Assembly (NCBI RefSeq): GCF_008014345.1 | Contig: NZ_VPFL01000016.1 | Span: forward strand, 22,453 to 86,452 | Direction of reading: 5' to 3' | Origin: Pelomicrobium methylotrophicum | Lineage (GTDB): Bacteria > Pseudomonadota > Gammaproteobacteria > Burkholderiales > UBA6910 | DNA length: 64,000 nt | Shown here: positions 25,154-33,819 of the stretch, piece by piece | How the letters are laid out: every line of letters begins with the position of its first letter | Numbering within the stretch: the stretch's first letter is position 1 | Notes under the pieces: generated by a model | Databases searched by the model: none | What the model was told of the DNA's origin: nothing | Seen by the model: the letters and a program-made list of their open reading frames with translations, nothing else | Translations under genes and position numbers: made by a program

Positions 25154-25351
25154 ATGGATGTCCCCGTTTCCTGGGTCGATGCGTTCCTGGAGGTTGGCTC
25201 GCTGGAGCGGCACGAAGGGCCGAACGGCGAGACGTTAATCAATGCCGACGAGATTCTGGTGAAGCGTTTTGCGGCAACCCGCTTCGAAGCCGCTTCCCTT
25301 GCTCACGTCCGCAGCATGCTGAAGAAGTTTGGCTTGGACGGTCGAGCTTAA
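25154..25351 (+). CDS. Small hypothetical ORF
   Basis: 65 codons without a clear ribosome site, between the recJ fragment and a toxin gene. Contains LINADEILVKRFAATRFEAA. It could be a remnant. Weak support. Confidence 0.3.
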   Translation: MDVPVSWVDAFLEVGSLERHEGPNGETLINADEILVKRFAATRFEAASLAHVRSMLKKFGLDGRA

Positions 25352-25388
25352 CGCGGCCGGAACAGGCGAATATTCCGGCAACTATGTT

Positions 25389-25784
25389 TCACAGGAGGCG
25401 GGCAGACTGGCCTTGAGCTGTCAGAAGCTCAACCGCATGCTTATCGAAGGAAACGAAGGTTTCTCCGCCAAGCCAACTGCCTTCATAGGCAATGACGCCA
25501 TCAGCAAAATCACCGCCTGCGTCGAGCATCAGCAAACCGGCCTCCACGGCGGGACGATTCACTTCCACGTTGCTGGCGGCCAGCAGCGCGCGGATCGCGC
25601 TGGCCGCGTCGGAATGCTGAAAGCCATATACGCGGAGCAGCACCCAAACAAATTCGCATAGACAGGGCAACGCGACCGCTATCACCTCAGCCTCGGTCAA
25701 GACAGAGGCGGCAACGTCTGCTTGTGCCGGATCGTCACGCACAACGGCACGCACAAGGACGTTGGTATCGACTGCGACCTTCAT
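25389..25784 (-). CDS. vapC: VapC-type PIN-domain toxin
   Basis: 131 aa PIN domain. Metal-binding acidic residues are visible in VAVDTNVLVRAVVRDDP, CEFVWVL, and GGDFADGVIA; it ends TFVSFDKHAVELL. It should be an RNase. The antitoxin gene lies 69 bp upstream on the same strand. Confidence 0.85.
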   Translation of the reverse strand: MKVAVDTNVLVRAVVRDDPAQADVAASVLTEAEVIAVALPCLCEFVWVLLRVYGFQHSDAASAIRALLAASNVEVNRPAVEAGLLMLDAGGDFADGVIAYEGSWLGGETFVSFDKHAVELLTAQGQSARLL

Positions 25785-25853
25785 AGAACCTCCGCAAGGA
25801 AACCCGCGACTTCAGCCGGCCTGTGCGTCGCACGCAGACAGGTCGCGGTAGGT

Positions 25854-26105
25854 TTACTTCCTACCTGCCCATCCTTGGGCCGCCGCCTCGTTGATTTCTT
25901 CGATGGTGGCAACTTTCTGCGTTCTGCCCGCGAGCAGGCCGATGAAGCTGGCTATCGTCCCAGCCGGCCGCGCCGCCTTGAGCACACCCCGACCACCCGG
26001 CAGCAAGTCCAACTCGATCTTGTCGCCCGGCTTGACGCCGAGGTGTTGCAATACTTCCTTCCGGAGAGTCACCTGTCCCTTTGCGGTTACGGTCAATATG
26101 GTCAT
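25854..26105 (-). CDS. vapB: AbrB/MazE-type antitoxin
   Basis: 83 aa. The N-terminal swapped-hairpin domain (ILTVTAKGQVTLRKEVLQHL then GVKPGDKIEL) is AbrB-like; the C-terminal part (TIEEINEAAAQGWAGRK) should contact the toxin. Start at 26105; GAGGAAACAACACC upstream. Confidence 0.85.
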   Translation of the reverse strand: MTILTVTAKGQVTLRKEVLQHLGVKPGDKIELDLLPGGRGVLKAARPAGTIASFIGLLAGRTQKVATIEEINEAAAQGWAGRK

Positions 26106-26164
26106 GGTGTTGTTTCCTCGCAATCTTGCGGGCTATATGTTGCAGAGTAATGCAAAAATGCCTT

Positions 26165-26263
26165 ACCGTCAATATAGACCGCCAGTGCACCGCCAGTAGC
26201 AGGCGCGCAGCCTACGCTTTGCATAACCAAATCAGCGCGTGCACTTTTAGAGAACCATCAGTG
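26165..26263. promoter_or_regulatory. ACCGYCAGWR repeats upstream of the membrane protein/kfrA unit
   Basis: Copies at 26165, 26178, 26189 (11-bp step) and 26254 (ACCATCAGTG). The 23 bases 26179-26201 match 33695-33717 upstream of the parM operon with one mismatch, so both operons probably answer to the same DNA-binding protein. Confidence 0.6.
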
Positions 26264-26342
26264 CATATCTACGCCTAGCTTGCTTTTTGTTGAAAATATT
26301 GTATGTTGTAGTAGTAGTGTAGTAATACAGAAAGGGCTGTAT

Positions 26343-26753
26343 ATGAAAGAGCTACTTCTGCTCGCGCGCGAGACCATCGTGCGAGCTTTCGAAATCGTTA
26401 CGTTTCGGTCTGTCGGGGCTGATCTTCCGGAATCGAAGGGCTTTGCCACGTGGTCAGCCGCCTTGTCATCCGCATTCGTCGCTGGCGAGCAAATTGCGCG
26501 CGGCCACGGCATCGCCGGCATGCTCATCGCTCCGGCCGCCTGGCTGTTTGTGGTTTGGGCATCCTCTCGGGTGGAGGGGAAGATCAGCTATCGCATCGGT
26601 TCAGCCTTGCTGCTCGGATCGATTCCCGTGTGTGCCAGTTTGATCCTGGTCGCCGGCAGTGATCTGTGGGAGTGGGCGGTGGCCGCATGGGGTGCTTCCG
26701 TGATGCTCAACGTGCTTGCGCGGCAGCACGAGTGGTGGTCGCCATGGCGCTGA
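26343..26753 (+). CDS. Hypothetical inner-membrane protein
   Basis: 136 aa with about four hydrophobic segments (for example MLIAPAAWLFVVWAS and IGSALLLGSIPVCASLILV). ATG 26343 follows GAAAGGGCTG. It overlaps the kfrA-like start by 10 bp, so the two are coupled. Not recognised. Confidence 0.65.
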   Translation: MKELLLLARETIVRAFEIVTFRSVGADLPESKGFATWSAALSSAFVAGEQIARGHGIAGMLIAPAAWLFVVWASSRVEGKISYRIGSALLLGSIPVCASLILVAGSDLWEWAVAAWGASVMLNVLARQHEWWSPWR

Positions 26754-27304
26754 CCAGGGACGACATCTGGGCGGTCGCCGACCGGCTCGACGCGGAAGGG
26801 AAGGCACCGACCCTGGCAGCCGTCCGCAAAGCGCTTGGCAGGGGAAGCTTCACGACCATCTCCGAAGCCATGCGCGAGTGGCATCAGCGGCGAAAGGAGA
26901 AGACGGACAAAACGCAGGAAGCCGGCCCCGTACCACCCGACCTGGACGAGGCCGTCCGCCGCTTCTCTCAGGAAGTCTGGGCGAAAGCTACGGAGATCGC
27001 CAAGGCGGAGGAGGCGAAGCTGGCGCACGAGTACGCCGAGGCCAGGAAAGAGTGGGACCGCGAACGGCAGGAGCTGGAAGCGGTGGCCGAAGACCTGTCC
27101 ACGGCGTTGGAGGAGTGCCAAGCCAAGGCGGACGAAGCCGCTGCCGCGCTTGCGGACTTGGCTCGCCGTCACGCCGAGACCGAAGCCCTGTTAATCACTC
27201 TCAAGGAGAAGGCGAGGGAGAACGAGGCGCGGATCGAGGAGCTTCGTGAGGAAAACAAGCGCCTGCACGATCTGCTCATGCAGGCAGTTTCAAAGGAAGA
27301 TTGA
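26744..27304 (+). CDS. KfrA-like DNA-binding coiled-coil protein
   Basis: 186 aa. The N-terminal region (ALTRDDIWAVADRLDAEGKA and KALGRGSFTTISEAM) is the KfrA helix-turn-helix. The rest is a long Glu/Lys/Ala coiled coil. KfrA proteins are plasmid stability regulators that bind direct repeats near their own promoters, which fits the repeats at 26165-26263. Confidence 0.85.
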   Translation: MALTRDDIWAVADRLDAEGKAPTLAAVRKALGRGSFTTISEAMREWHQRRKEKTDKTQEAGPVPPDLDEAVRRFSQEVWAKATEIAKAEEAKLAHEYAEARKEWDRERQELEAVAEDLSTALEECQAKADEAAAALADLARRHAETEALLITLKEKARENEARIEELREENKRLHDLLMQAVSKED

Positions 27305-27306
27305 TT

Positions 27307-27528
27307 ATGAGCGTGCGCAACATGCAGGGCGCAAGAAAATTGCTCGCGCAAATCGAGCGGAGAGGCTACACGCTGGAGCCAGATTTGATGGATGGTGCGC
27401 TTGCGATACGCATCTACCTGAACCAAGGCCAGAAGGCTGTGGACCAGCAGACGCGCGAGCAGATCAAAGCCAACAAGTGGTGGCTGTTGCTGGCATTGTG
27501 GGAAAGGCCGCTACTACATCGGACTTGA
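27307..27528 (+). CDS. Small protein resembling TubC N-terminal docking domain
   Basis: 73 aa, ATG 27307. ARKLLAQIERRGYTLEPD followed by LTREQIKANKWWLLLAL-type helix recalls the TubC_N fold found on mobile elements. Just downstream of kfrA-like gene. Low certainty on family. Confidence 0.5.
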   Translation: MSVRNMQGARKLLAQIERRGYTLEPDLMDGALAIRIYLNQGQKAVDQQTREQIKANKWWLLLALWERPLLHRT

Positions 27529-27595
27529 ATAAAGTGGGGGTGCACACCTTTCCTCCGTTGGCCTGGGCCGGCGGGAGCCGCCCTCGACGATCAGG

Positions 27596-28204
27596 TTACC
27601 GCGGACATGGTGCAAACTCGCACCGGGGCGGCCGCTTGGACACCCATGAACCGTCCTGGCACGGCTTCGTGTCCATGGCGCAGACGACGCCAGTGCCGTC
27701 ATTGGCGGCTTTTCTCCATTCCCAGGGCGGCACAGGCCCGTGGTCGGCCCAAAGACCACGCCTGGATTGACGGGCCGAAGCCTCGGCCCGGGCATACTCA
27801 GGATTATTCGCGTACTTCCGGTAAACCCAGGCCATACCGCGCCGGACCTGCTCCAGGTTGACGTTCAAAGGTCCTGTCCAGACGGTGCAAACATGCCGGC
27901 CGTACCTGTCGGTGGTCTCGCATTCCGCCCGCACGTCCAGGCCGTAGACCAGATCGGACAGCGACTGCCTGGCCCGCTGGCCGAACGGCTGGCCCGGGTC
28001 GTTTTTTCCATGGCCGAGCTCCGGAGCGTCGATCTGCGACAGCCGGATTCGATGCTCGGCGCGGCTGTGGTCCAGGATGGTGATCGTGTCCCCGTCGTGG
28101 ACGGCGACGACGCGGCCTTCAATCCTTTGGGCGGCCTGGACTGATGCTGCCGCGCATAACAGGAGCAGGGCCGCCGCAAAAGCCCTGGTCATGTACCGAT
28201 CCAT
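27596..28204 (-). CDS. Secreted thermonuclease-family protein
   Basis: 202 aa. Signal peptide (TRAFAAALLLLCAAASVQA), then the staphylococcal nuclease fold: VVAVHDGDTITIL, HRIRLSQIDAPELG, RYGRHVCTVW and RRGMAWVYRKYA. The C-terminal extension is Cys-rich. The protein should be periplasmic or secreted. It overlaps closely with the DUF2726 gene upstream (stop 28208). ATG 28192 is an alternative start. Confidence 0.88.
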   Translation of the reverse strand: MDRYMTRAFAAALLLLCAAASVQAAQRIEGRVVAVHDGDTITILDHSRAEHRIRLSQIDAPELGHGKNDPGQPFGQRARQSLSDLVYGLDVRAECETTDRYGRHVCTVWTGPLNVNLEQVRRGMAWVYRKYANNPEYARAEASARQSRRGLWADHGPVPPWEWRKAANDGTGVVCAMDTKPCQDGSWVSKRPPRCEFAPCPR

Positions 28205-28207
28205 GCT

Positions 28208-28726
28208 TCAGGCCAGAAAGCGCGCCGCCTGCGGCGGCTCGGGATTGGCCGAAGTGCCTGGGGAAAAAGTTGAGCGGATGAAGGCGATGTCGGGAATTGC
28301 CTTTGCCTGCCAGCGCACGACGCGGATGCCTGCCGACTTGAGGGCCTTGTCCTTTTTCGCGTCTGCGTTCCGGCGGTCATCTTTCTGGTGTGTCGCGTCA
28401 TCAAGCTCGACGACGGCAATGACGCTGAAGTCTTTGCTGCATACCACGAAGTCGGCGCTCATGCGGTTGATGCGATTGAACCATGCCTGATGATTGTTGC
28501 CTTTCTTGACCCCGAGCAGCCGGGAGAGCTGAACTTGGGCGAGGATGATGTGCTCTGGCAGCGCCTGAACAAGGCGGAAGTATAGAATCTGCTCAGGATT
28601 GGAAAGCGGCTTCCTGGCGTAGAAAGGCCACGCCTCGTCGGCGGTGCCACCTTTGGATTTGGCCTTTAAAACAGCCAGAACCGCAATTGCCGCAATAACA
28701 ACCAACAGAAAAACCATTGTACTCAT
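28208..28726 (-). CDS. DUF2726 protein with N-terminal membrane anchor
   Basis: 172 aa. N-terminal transmembrane helix (MVFLLVVIAAIAVLAVLKA), then the DUF2726 domain with SADFVVCSKDFSVIAVVELD, a nuclease-like core. Function unknown. Probably in one operon with the thermonuclease gene. Confidence 0.8.
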   Translation of the reverse strand: MSTMVFLLVVIAAIAVLAVLKAKSKGGTADEAWPFYARKPLSNPEQILYFRLVQALPEHIILAQVQLSRLLGVKKGNNHQAWFNRINRMSADFVVCSKDFSVIAVVELDDATHQKDDRRNADAKKDKALKSAGIRVVRWQAKAIPDIAFIRSTFSPGTSANPEPPQAARFLA

Positions 28727-28793
28727 CCAAAGCTCCTAACGGTTGCTCCCGGTCTGGTCTTGCGCTCGAACCTCGTGGGACGTCGAATCGAGT

Positions 28794-28830
28794 TGACTTC
28801 CTCCCCTTCCTTCAGGGAGGGGGAAATCAA
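28794..28830. repeat. IS200/IS605-like terminal hairpin remnant
   Basis: TTGACTTCCTCCC, loop, GGGAGGGGGAAATCAA resembles subterminal hairpins of IS200/IS605 elements. No transposase gene is nearby. It could equally be a bidirectional terminator. Confidence 0.35.
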
Positions 28831-29006
28831 AATCCTCGTCCCCGCCAGGGAAGGCACCAGCCTTCAGGATACGCCCGCACCAGGCTGTAGCCATGGCGCT
28901 CGCGGATCCTATGCACTCGCCGGATTTCCCGCAATGCTTCCTCGTCGCGGATAAATACCTGGCGCTTCCAGCCGCCGCGCCGGTCGGTTCTAAATTCAAG
29001 TCGCAT
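28827..29006 (-). CDS. Small basic hypothetical protein
   Basis: 59 aa. Start 29006 overlaps the end of the uracil-DNA glycosylase gene (stop at 28996), suggesting coupling. Arg-rich (DRRGGWKRQVFIRDEEAL then REIRRVHRIRERHGY), possibly nucleic-acid binding. Confidence 0.5.
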   Translation of the reverse strand: MRLEFRTDRRGGWKRQVFIRDEEALREIRRVHRIRERHGYSLVRAYPEGWCLPWRGRGF

Positions 29007-29646
29007 ACGATAGCTCCAGGCACCCAACAGCTAGCTCTACCTGCTCTTCTCCAATCTCGCGCCACGTCTTTCCGTCGGGCGCTTTGCGGTTCCACGCCAT
29101 GCCGGAGGTGTGCGGCATTGGGATGGCAAAGATGCCGTCCATAGCGCCATGCAGCCTCCGGATCGCCGGCTGAAGGATCGGATGCGCATCCTTGGCAAGC
29201 AGCACCGGAGACTTCCTGGATCGCTCGATGTGCCAGTGCAGCGGCCCGGGACCGAGGAAGACTTCCGTCGCCGTGGAGCCAACCAGCAACAGCACCTTTG
29301 GGCGGGTCCTCAACAGGAAAGCCCACAGCCAGGGAAGACAGTTGTCGATCTCGGTCTTGTCGGGCTTCCGGTTGCCCGGAGGGCGGCAGCGCACGATGTT
29401 CGCCACGCCATAGTCGCGGTTTCGCTCCAGGCCATGCCGCACTAAAAGAGCGTCGAGCGCGCGGCCGGCCTGACCGACAAAGCCCTCGCCCAGCTCGTCC
29501 TCATCGGCGCCCGGCGCCTCACCAATGACGAGCAGTCCGGCGCGGGGGCATGGCGTCGGAAAAACGATCTGGATCCGTGATGCTGCAAGCCTAGGGCAGA
29601 GCTTGCAATCAAACTCGCGATTCCAGTTCGGACCACAGTTGTTCAT
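28996..29646 (-). CDS. Uracil-DNA glycosylase family (family 4/5-like)
   Basis: 216 aa. Removes uracil from DNA. Visible: first Cys pair CKLCPRL, active-site loop VIGEAPGADEDELGEGFVGQ, NIVRCRPPGNRKP, and a C-terminal PMPHTSGMAWNR that replaces the usual HPS box. The iron-sulfur ligands appear at least partly kept. It overlaps the recombinase stop by 38 bp. Confidence 0.88.
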   Translation of the reverse strand: MNNCGPNWNREFDCKLCPRLAASRIQIVFPTPCPRAGLLVIGEAPGADEDELGEGFVGQAGRALDALLVRHGLERNRDYGVANIVRCRPPGNRKPDKTEIDNCLPWLWAFLLRTRPKVLLLVGSTATEVFLGPGPLHWHIERSRKSPVLLAKDAHPILQPAIRRLHGAMDGIFAIPMPHTSGMAWNRKAPDGKTWREIGEEQVELAVGCLELSYAT

Positions 29647-31483
29647 CGTCGGTCTCCGTATAGATGCTGGTGGTCGCCAGGCTGGCGTGACCCAGAAGCT
29701 TTTGCACCAGATTCACCGGCACGCCGCTCGAAGCGAGATGCGCGCCGCAGGTATGCCGCAGCCAATGGACGGTGGCACGGCGGAAGGCCTTGGCTTCCTG
29801 GTCTTTGCCGTCCGCAGCCAGGCTTTCTGCTGCCTGATGGAATACCGTCCGCAGCGTCTTGTACAAGGCGCTTCCTGTCATCGGCTCCTGGCTTCCAAGC
29901 CGGGAAATCAAAGGTGTTTCGGGCGGATTGGCGAGCGGGTCGGGATCGAGGCCACGGCGGGCAAGGTATTCCCGGAGGCGATCCATGACCCGGCTGGGCA
30001 TGGGCACAGCCCGCCACTTGCCTCCTTTGCCCAGCACTTTGAGCATCCAGCGCACGCCCAGGCCATCCTTGAGCGGCATGGTGTAGAGCCGGCCTACGCT
30101 CGCATCCACCAGCTCAGACAGGCGCAAGCCGCTGGCCTGGGCGAAGGGCAGCGTGAACCGCAGCCGCGAGGCAGCCTCGTCCGCAGGCAGGGTGTCGAGG
30201 AAAGCCATCAGGTAGTCCCATTGGCCGGTCGAGAACACCCGCGTCAATTCCACGTCCTCGGGCGCGTCCGGGCTTACGGCCGGCTTGCGTCCCACGGCGT
30301 CCCAGGGATTGAAAGCGCAATACTGGACGCGCACCAGCCACTCGAACAGGCCCGAAAGTATCGTCAGCGCCTGCCGCACGCTCGTGGCGGACAGCGGGCC
30401 GTCGAACGGACGCCAGTTCGGGCTGAAACGCGGCGTGTTGCGCTTGCCGATCCATTCACTCTGGGCAATCCGGAACGGCCACTGCTCCGGGCTCACTCGC
30501 CCAAGGAGGGACAGCCAGTCCCGGTAGGCCGCGCAGTCCTCGACGGTGAGATCGGAAAGCGCCTTCTGGCGCTCGATCACGGCCCAGAGCAAGAGCCGTT
30601 CGGCCTCCTTGCGGTAGGCTCTGGCCGTATGCGGACTACCCGATTTCGTGGCAAGCCAGGACTCGATGGCCTGGTGGTCGTTGTTCGCCTGAATCCGTGG
30701 GGGACCCGGGTGTCTGTTGGAGCCGGTCTCTCCGGACAACCTCTGTGGCACCGCGAAGGCCTCGATGGGGACGATGGCGGTCTCACGATCACGAGCCTGT
30801 ACGAGCAGGGGCGTCTGGAGGCTGCGAACGGGCGCAGTCGCATGGTCCGGCAGAGGCCCCAGGGAGGATTCGTAGCCGCGCAACCAGGCGACGATCCGGG
30901 CCGCGCCTTTCTCGCCGAGCTTGGGCACGGTGATCCACCAACGGTATCCGCGATCCCGGATGCGATCCAGAAGGGTGCCGATGGTTGGAATATCGGCAAG
31001 AACCAGGCGATCAGCAACAGGCTTGTCGAACCATGCGGAGACCGGATCTGCCGGCACGGGTTCGGTTGCAAGGAGGCGCTCCAGTACATCGAGCGCTTTC
31101 AGTTGGCGCTCAATGAGGCGTTGACGCTGACGGATTTTCCTGTCGGCGGCCTGGGGATACCTTTCGAGGTACAGCCGGATCAGCTCCTCTTCCCGGTAAA
31201 ACCCGTCGGGATCGTTTTCTTCACGGAACTCCTCCAGCGACGGTATGGCGGGTGCCTGGCCGGTGGCAAGGTGGAGGCGTAGCAGGCGCGCCTCGCCGCG
31301 CTTGCCCTGCCTGAGCGCCGCCTGGCTCAGGGTATCGCGCAGCCAGGCGAGGGTCGCTTTGGCCAGACGCAGGTCGAGCCCCGTTTCGAGGTAGCGGTCA
31401 GCCAGATCCCTAAGATCAATGCCCTGTAGCCACCCGCGATAAAAAGCGAGGTGATGGCGTCCAACTTTCCGGTTGCGCTGCAT
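29609..31483 (-). CDS. Large tyrosine recombinase with DUF3701-like N-terminus
   Basis: 624 aa. The first 230 residues (GRHHLAFYRGWLQGIDLRDL...) form a DUF3701-like region. Then come a SAM-like core-binding domain (HTARAYRKEAERLLLWA) and the catalytic domain with ASGLRLSELVD, WLRHTCGAHLA and LLGHASLATTSIYTE. All RHRY residues seem present. It is distinct from the guaA-side integrase; a role in multimer resolution or movement of a nested element is possible. Confidence 0.9.
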   Translation of the reverse strand: MQRNRKVGRHHLAFYRGWLQGIDLRDLADRYLETGLDLRLAKATLAWLRDTLSQAALRQGKRGEARLLRLHLATGQAPAIPSLEEFREENDPDGFYREEELIRLYLERYPQAADRKIRQRQRLIERQLKALDVLERLLATEPVPADPVSAWFDKPVADRLVLADIPTIGTLLDRIRDRGYRWWITVPKLGEKGAARIVAWLRGYESSLGPLPDHATAPVRSLQTPLLVQARDRETAIVPIEAFAVPQRLSGETGSNRHPGPPRIQANNDHQAIESWLATKSGSPHTARAYRKEAERLLLWAVIERQKALSDLTVEDCAAYRDWLSLLGRVSPEQWPFRIAQSEWIGKRNTPRFSPNWRPFDGPLSATSVRQALTILSGLFEWLVRVQYCAFNPWDAVGRKPAVSPDAPEDVELTRVFSTGQWDYLMAFLDTLPADEAASRLRFTLPFAQASGLRLSELVDASVGRLYTMPLKDGLGVRWMLKVLGKGGKWRAVPMPSRVMDRLREYLARRGLDPDPLANPPETPLISRLGSQEPMTGSALYKTLRTVFHQAAESLAADGKDQEAKAFRRATVHWLRHTCGAHLASSGVPVNLVQKLLGHASLATTSIYTETDDEQLWSELESRV

Positions 31484-31484
31484 T

Positions 31485-31799
31485 TCAGAATTCCAAGGCC
31501 ATCTGTCCGCCCTCGATCTCGCGCCGCCGCTTTATTCCAGCACGGCGCATCTTTGCGTCGTGTCGGTTGTGGCAAAGCTGGCAAAGCGAAGCCAAGTTCA
31601 ACAAACTGGCTGCTTCAGGCCTATGGTCGAACACGTGGGCCGTCGTCAGAACCACTTTCTTGCCAGTTACAGGATGTGGTTTACCGTTTTCCGCGCCACA
31701 CCATTCGCAGCGATTCCGTGCCCGGACAAAGCGCACGAACCGACTGCGAAGCGCCCAGTCTGCCGGGTAGCGATTCTTGTTTTCTGGACGAATCGGCAT
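31485..31799 (-). CDS. HNH endonuclease
   Basis: 104 aa. RCEWCGAENG, TTAHVFDHRPE and ASLCQLCHNRHDAK give the zinc-coordinating Cys pairs and HNH residues. The stop is 2 bp before the recombinase start, so they are coupled. Confidence 0.85.
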   Translation of the reverse strand: MPIRPENKNRYPADWALRSRFVRFVRARNRCEWCGAENGKPHPVTGKKVVLTTAHVFDHRPEAASLLNLASLCQLCHNRHDAKMRRAGIKRRREIEGGQMALEF

Positions 31800-31817
31800 G
31801 GGCGTTTTGTTGGCGAC

Positions 31818-32087
31818 CTACTCGGGACTGGAGATGCGGCTGGGCGGCACAGGCGGATCCTGGAGAAGCGAGATGAGAGCCTCTTCGAGATCGCCTGAGC
31901 CGCCGTGCCTGCGCAGTACCGCGACTGCATCGAGAATCTTCTGCGGCTGAGGCACAACGCCATGGATCAGGGTCGAGGCGCAAGCTATCAGCCTGGACAC
32001 CTCATCCGGCTTCAGGCTGATCCGAGCCGAGCGGGAGAGCATCTGTTCACCGATCTGGCGTGCGCTACAGGCTAGCTTAGAAGCCAT
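31818..32087 (-). CDS. Hypothetical protein
   Basis: 89 aa, helical, no recognised family (SARISLKPDEVSRLIACA). Overlaps the upstream gene by 11 bp, so part of the partition operon by position. Confidence 0.6.
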   Translation of the reverse strand: MASKLACSARQIGEQMLSRSARISLKPDEVSRLIACASTLIHGVVPQPQKILDAVAVLRRHGGSGDLEEALISLLQDPPVPPSRISSPE

Positions 32088-32439
32088 GTTCCCTGATCCG
32101 CTTCAGAATAATGTCCGTCTCCACCGCCGCAGCCTGGTCGAGGGCGAACGATGGCGTTTCGATCCAGGCGAGAACGGCGTCCGGCTCGAACTCGGCTTGA
32201 TCACCATCCTCATCGAGCACCAGCAGTCCATCCTCGTCCTCGACGAGCCGCCCCATTCGGACAGTTTGCGACGGCTCGAAATGCAGATCGTTGGTCCGGC
32301 GCCCAAGGGCGGACAAGTGGGCCTCGGGGCATCGGGCGAGAAAGCTCATTCGGATTCCGTTGCCCGCGTCCGCAATCCACTTCCGCACGACCATGGCCAC
32401 CAGAATGCCTTTGGGGGGGAGACCGATATTCCACGTCAC
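32077..32439 (-). CDS. Hypothetical protein
   Basis: 120 aa, acidic, starting MTWNIGLPPKGILVAMVVRK. Overlaps the 32436-32666 gene by 4 bp. Not recognised; position after parM suggests a partition or stability accessory. Confidence 0.6.
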   Translation of the reverse strand: MTWNIGLPPKGILVAMVVRKWIADAGNGIRMSFLARCPEAHLSALGRRTNDLHFEPSQTVRMGRLVEDEDGLLVLDEDGDQAEFEPDAVLAWIETPSFALDQAAAVETDIILKRIREHGF

Positions 32440-32666
32440 AAAACACCTCCAAGTTTCTTTGCGATGGCGCCGATCTTGGTTCCCGTGCCATTGTCCTGAT
32501 TGGTGTTGGGCGGTTGTTCTTCACGTCTGACCTGTGCGGATATGCTCACCAGTCCGACGGTGGCAAGGGTCCGCAGACGTTCCGCTCGCTGCCGCGCCGG
32601 GGTGCCCTGAAGCGCCTTGTAGAGCTCTGGGCTGCCGGTTTCGGTGACCACGACCACGATGCGCAT
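32436..32666 (-). CDS. Probable small partner of ParM
   Basis: 76 aa immediately after parM (stop and start abut). In ParM systems the second gene encodes the adaptor ParR; this one (GSPELYKALQGTPARQRAER) is small and basic as expected, but I cannot see a definite ribbon-helix-helix motif. Confidence 0.55.
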   Translation of the reverse strand: MRIVVVVTETGSPELYKALQGTPARQRAERLRTLATVGLVSISAQVRREEQPPNTNQDNGTGTKIGAIAKKLGGVL

Positions 32667-33641
32667 TTAAAGGCTTGCCCCCATAAGCCAGAAGCCCCTG
32701 GCGTTTGAGTACACCGGGTCCTTCGGCGTGACCACGTTGAGCCGTGGAAACGCGGCTTGAACCGCCTCGCGGAAAAAATCCGCGCCGCCGCCCACCAGGA
32801 CGACGACATCCGGCGCCGCGCCCTCGGTCCTCAGCGACTTCTGGATGGATTCGACGACGACCGGACCGACCGTCTTCGCGGCCTGCCCGATGTAGGGGGC
32901 GATCTCGACTCGCTGGCCGAGGACCAGCACGGTTGGCTTGCCGGACCGGATCGCATTTTCCAGGGTTTCGGTATTGACCGCCGAGCCGTGATCACTCGCA
33001 ATGAGCCTGGAGGCCTCTTCAAGGACGACCGATGAGGCGTTGAGGCTGGTGCCGGAGGACTGCCTGTGAATATCCTGATGAGCGACGACCACCCAGTCCA
33101 CCGAGAAAAATCCCGGATCCACAACCAGGACGCGGGCGTCTTCGATGTCCGCATTCTCCTGGGCGATGTAGTCCAGGAGACCACCGATGGGCTGGGGGAT
33201 CACCTTTACGCGCTCCACGGTCACGGCCCGCTTGGGCGTAACCTGGTGTGTGCCCTGCATTTGCCCGGCTACGGCCGTCCTGCGGGCTTCGTCCAGATAC
33301 TGTGACACCGGCAGCCCGGTGACGAGCATATCGATCCTGTCCATCTCGGAGAGAAGCAGCCCGGCGTGGAACAGGGCCTTATAGGAGGCGCTGGAGGGGT
33401 AGTCGGCGTGGAGCGAGCGGGACCACATCTCCGCCCGGTCCGGTGAGACGCCGGCGATGAACTCCTCTCCGTCCACGAGTACATGCAGGCGGTCTTCCCG
33501 GGCCTTGCCGTCGAAGCGGAAGCCGAAGCGGTCTGCGGGCGCGGCGCCGGCCGGGCGCAGGTGGGTCTTCGGGGACTCGCCTTTGGGGCCGAAGGCGAGT
33601 TTCAGATTCGAGTAACCGATGTCGATACCGAGGATGTTCAT
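32667..33641 (-). CDS. parM: ParM/StbA-like actin-family partition ATPase
   Basis: 324 aa. Actin-type nucleotide motifs: phosphate 1 ILGIDIGYSNLKLAFG, phosphate 2 VLVVDPGFFSVDWVV, adenosine VVVLVGGGADFF. Filament formation would segregate the extrachromosomal form. Related parM genes lie next to mobI and oriT in SXT/R391-type ICEs, and the same order is seen here. Direct repeats upstream (33694-33776) are candidate centromere/operator. Confidence 0.88.
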   Translation of the reverse strand: MNILGIDIGYSNLKLAFGPKGESPKTHLRPAGAAPADRFGFRFDGKAREDRLHVLVDGEEFIAGVSPDRAEMWSRSLHADYPSSASYKALFHAGLLLSEMDRIDMLVTGLPVSQYLDEARRTAVAGQMQGTHQVTPKRAVTVERVKVIPQPIGGLLDYIAQENADIEDARVLVVDPGFFSVDWVVVAHQDIHRQSSGTSLNASSVVLEEASRLIASDHGSAVNTETLENAIRSGKPTVLVLGQRVEIAPYIGQAAKTVGPVVVESIQKSLRTEGAAPDVVVLVGGGADFFREAVQAAFPRLNVVTPKDPVYSNARGFWLMGASL

Positions 33642-33693
33642 GTCGTTCTCCTGTGAGTTGAAGGCGGTCCGTCATTGCCAGCCATTTGGGTGC

Positions 33694-33776
33694 ACCGCCA
33701 GTGCACCGTCAGTAGCAACCAGCGCCAGCTCTGACCGTGCTCGGTCGCTCACGATACCGTCAGAGAACCGCCAGAG
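33694..33776. promoter_or_regulatory. Candidate parC centromere: ACCGYCAGWR direct repeats
   Basis: Copies at 33694, 33705, 33756 and 33767: two pairs, each stepped by 11 bp, between the parM start and the oriT region. R1-type parC sites are built of about 11-bp direct repeats. A matching set lies at 26165-26263. Confidence 0.55.
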
Positions 33777-33819
33777 TGATAAGGAGGGATGTTAGCAGAC
33801 CAAGTTCGGAAAAATGGCG

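Noticed and set aside
29525..31282. 585-codon plus-strand open frame
   Set aside because: Antisense shadow of the well-supported tyrosine recombinase; no domain and no ribosome site.
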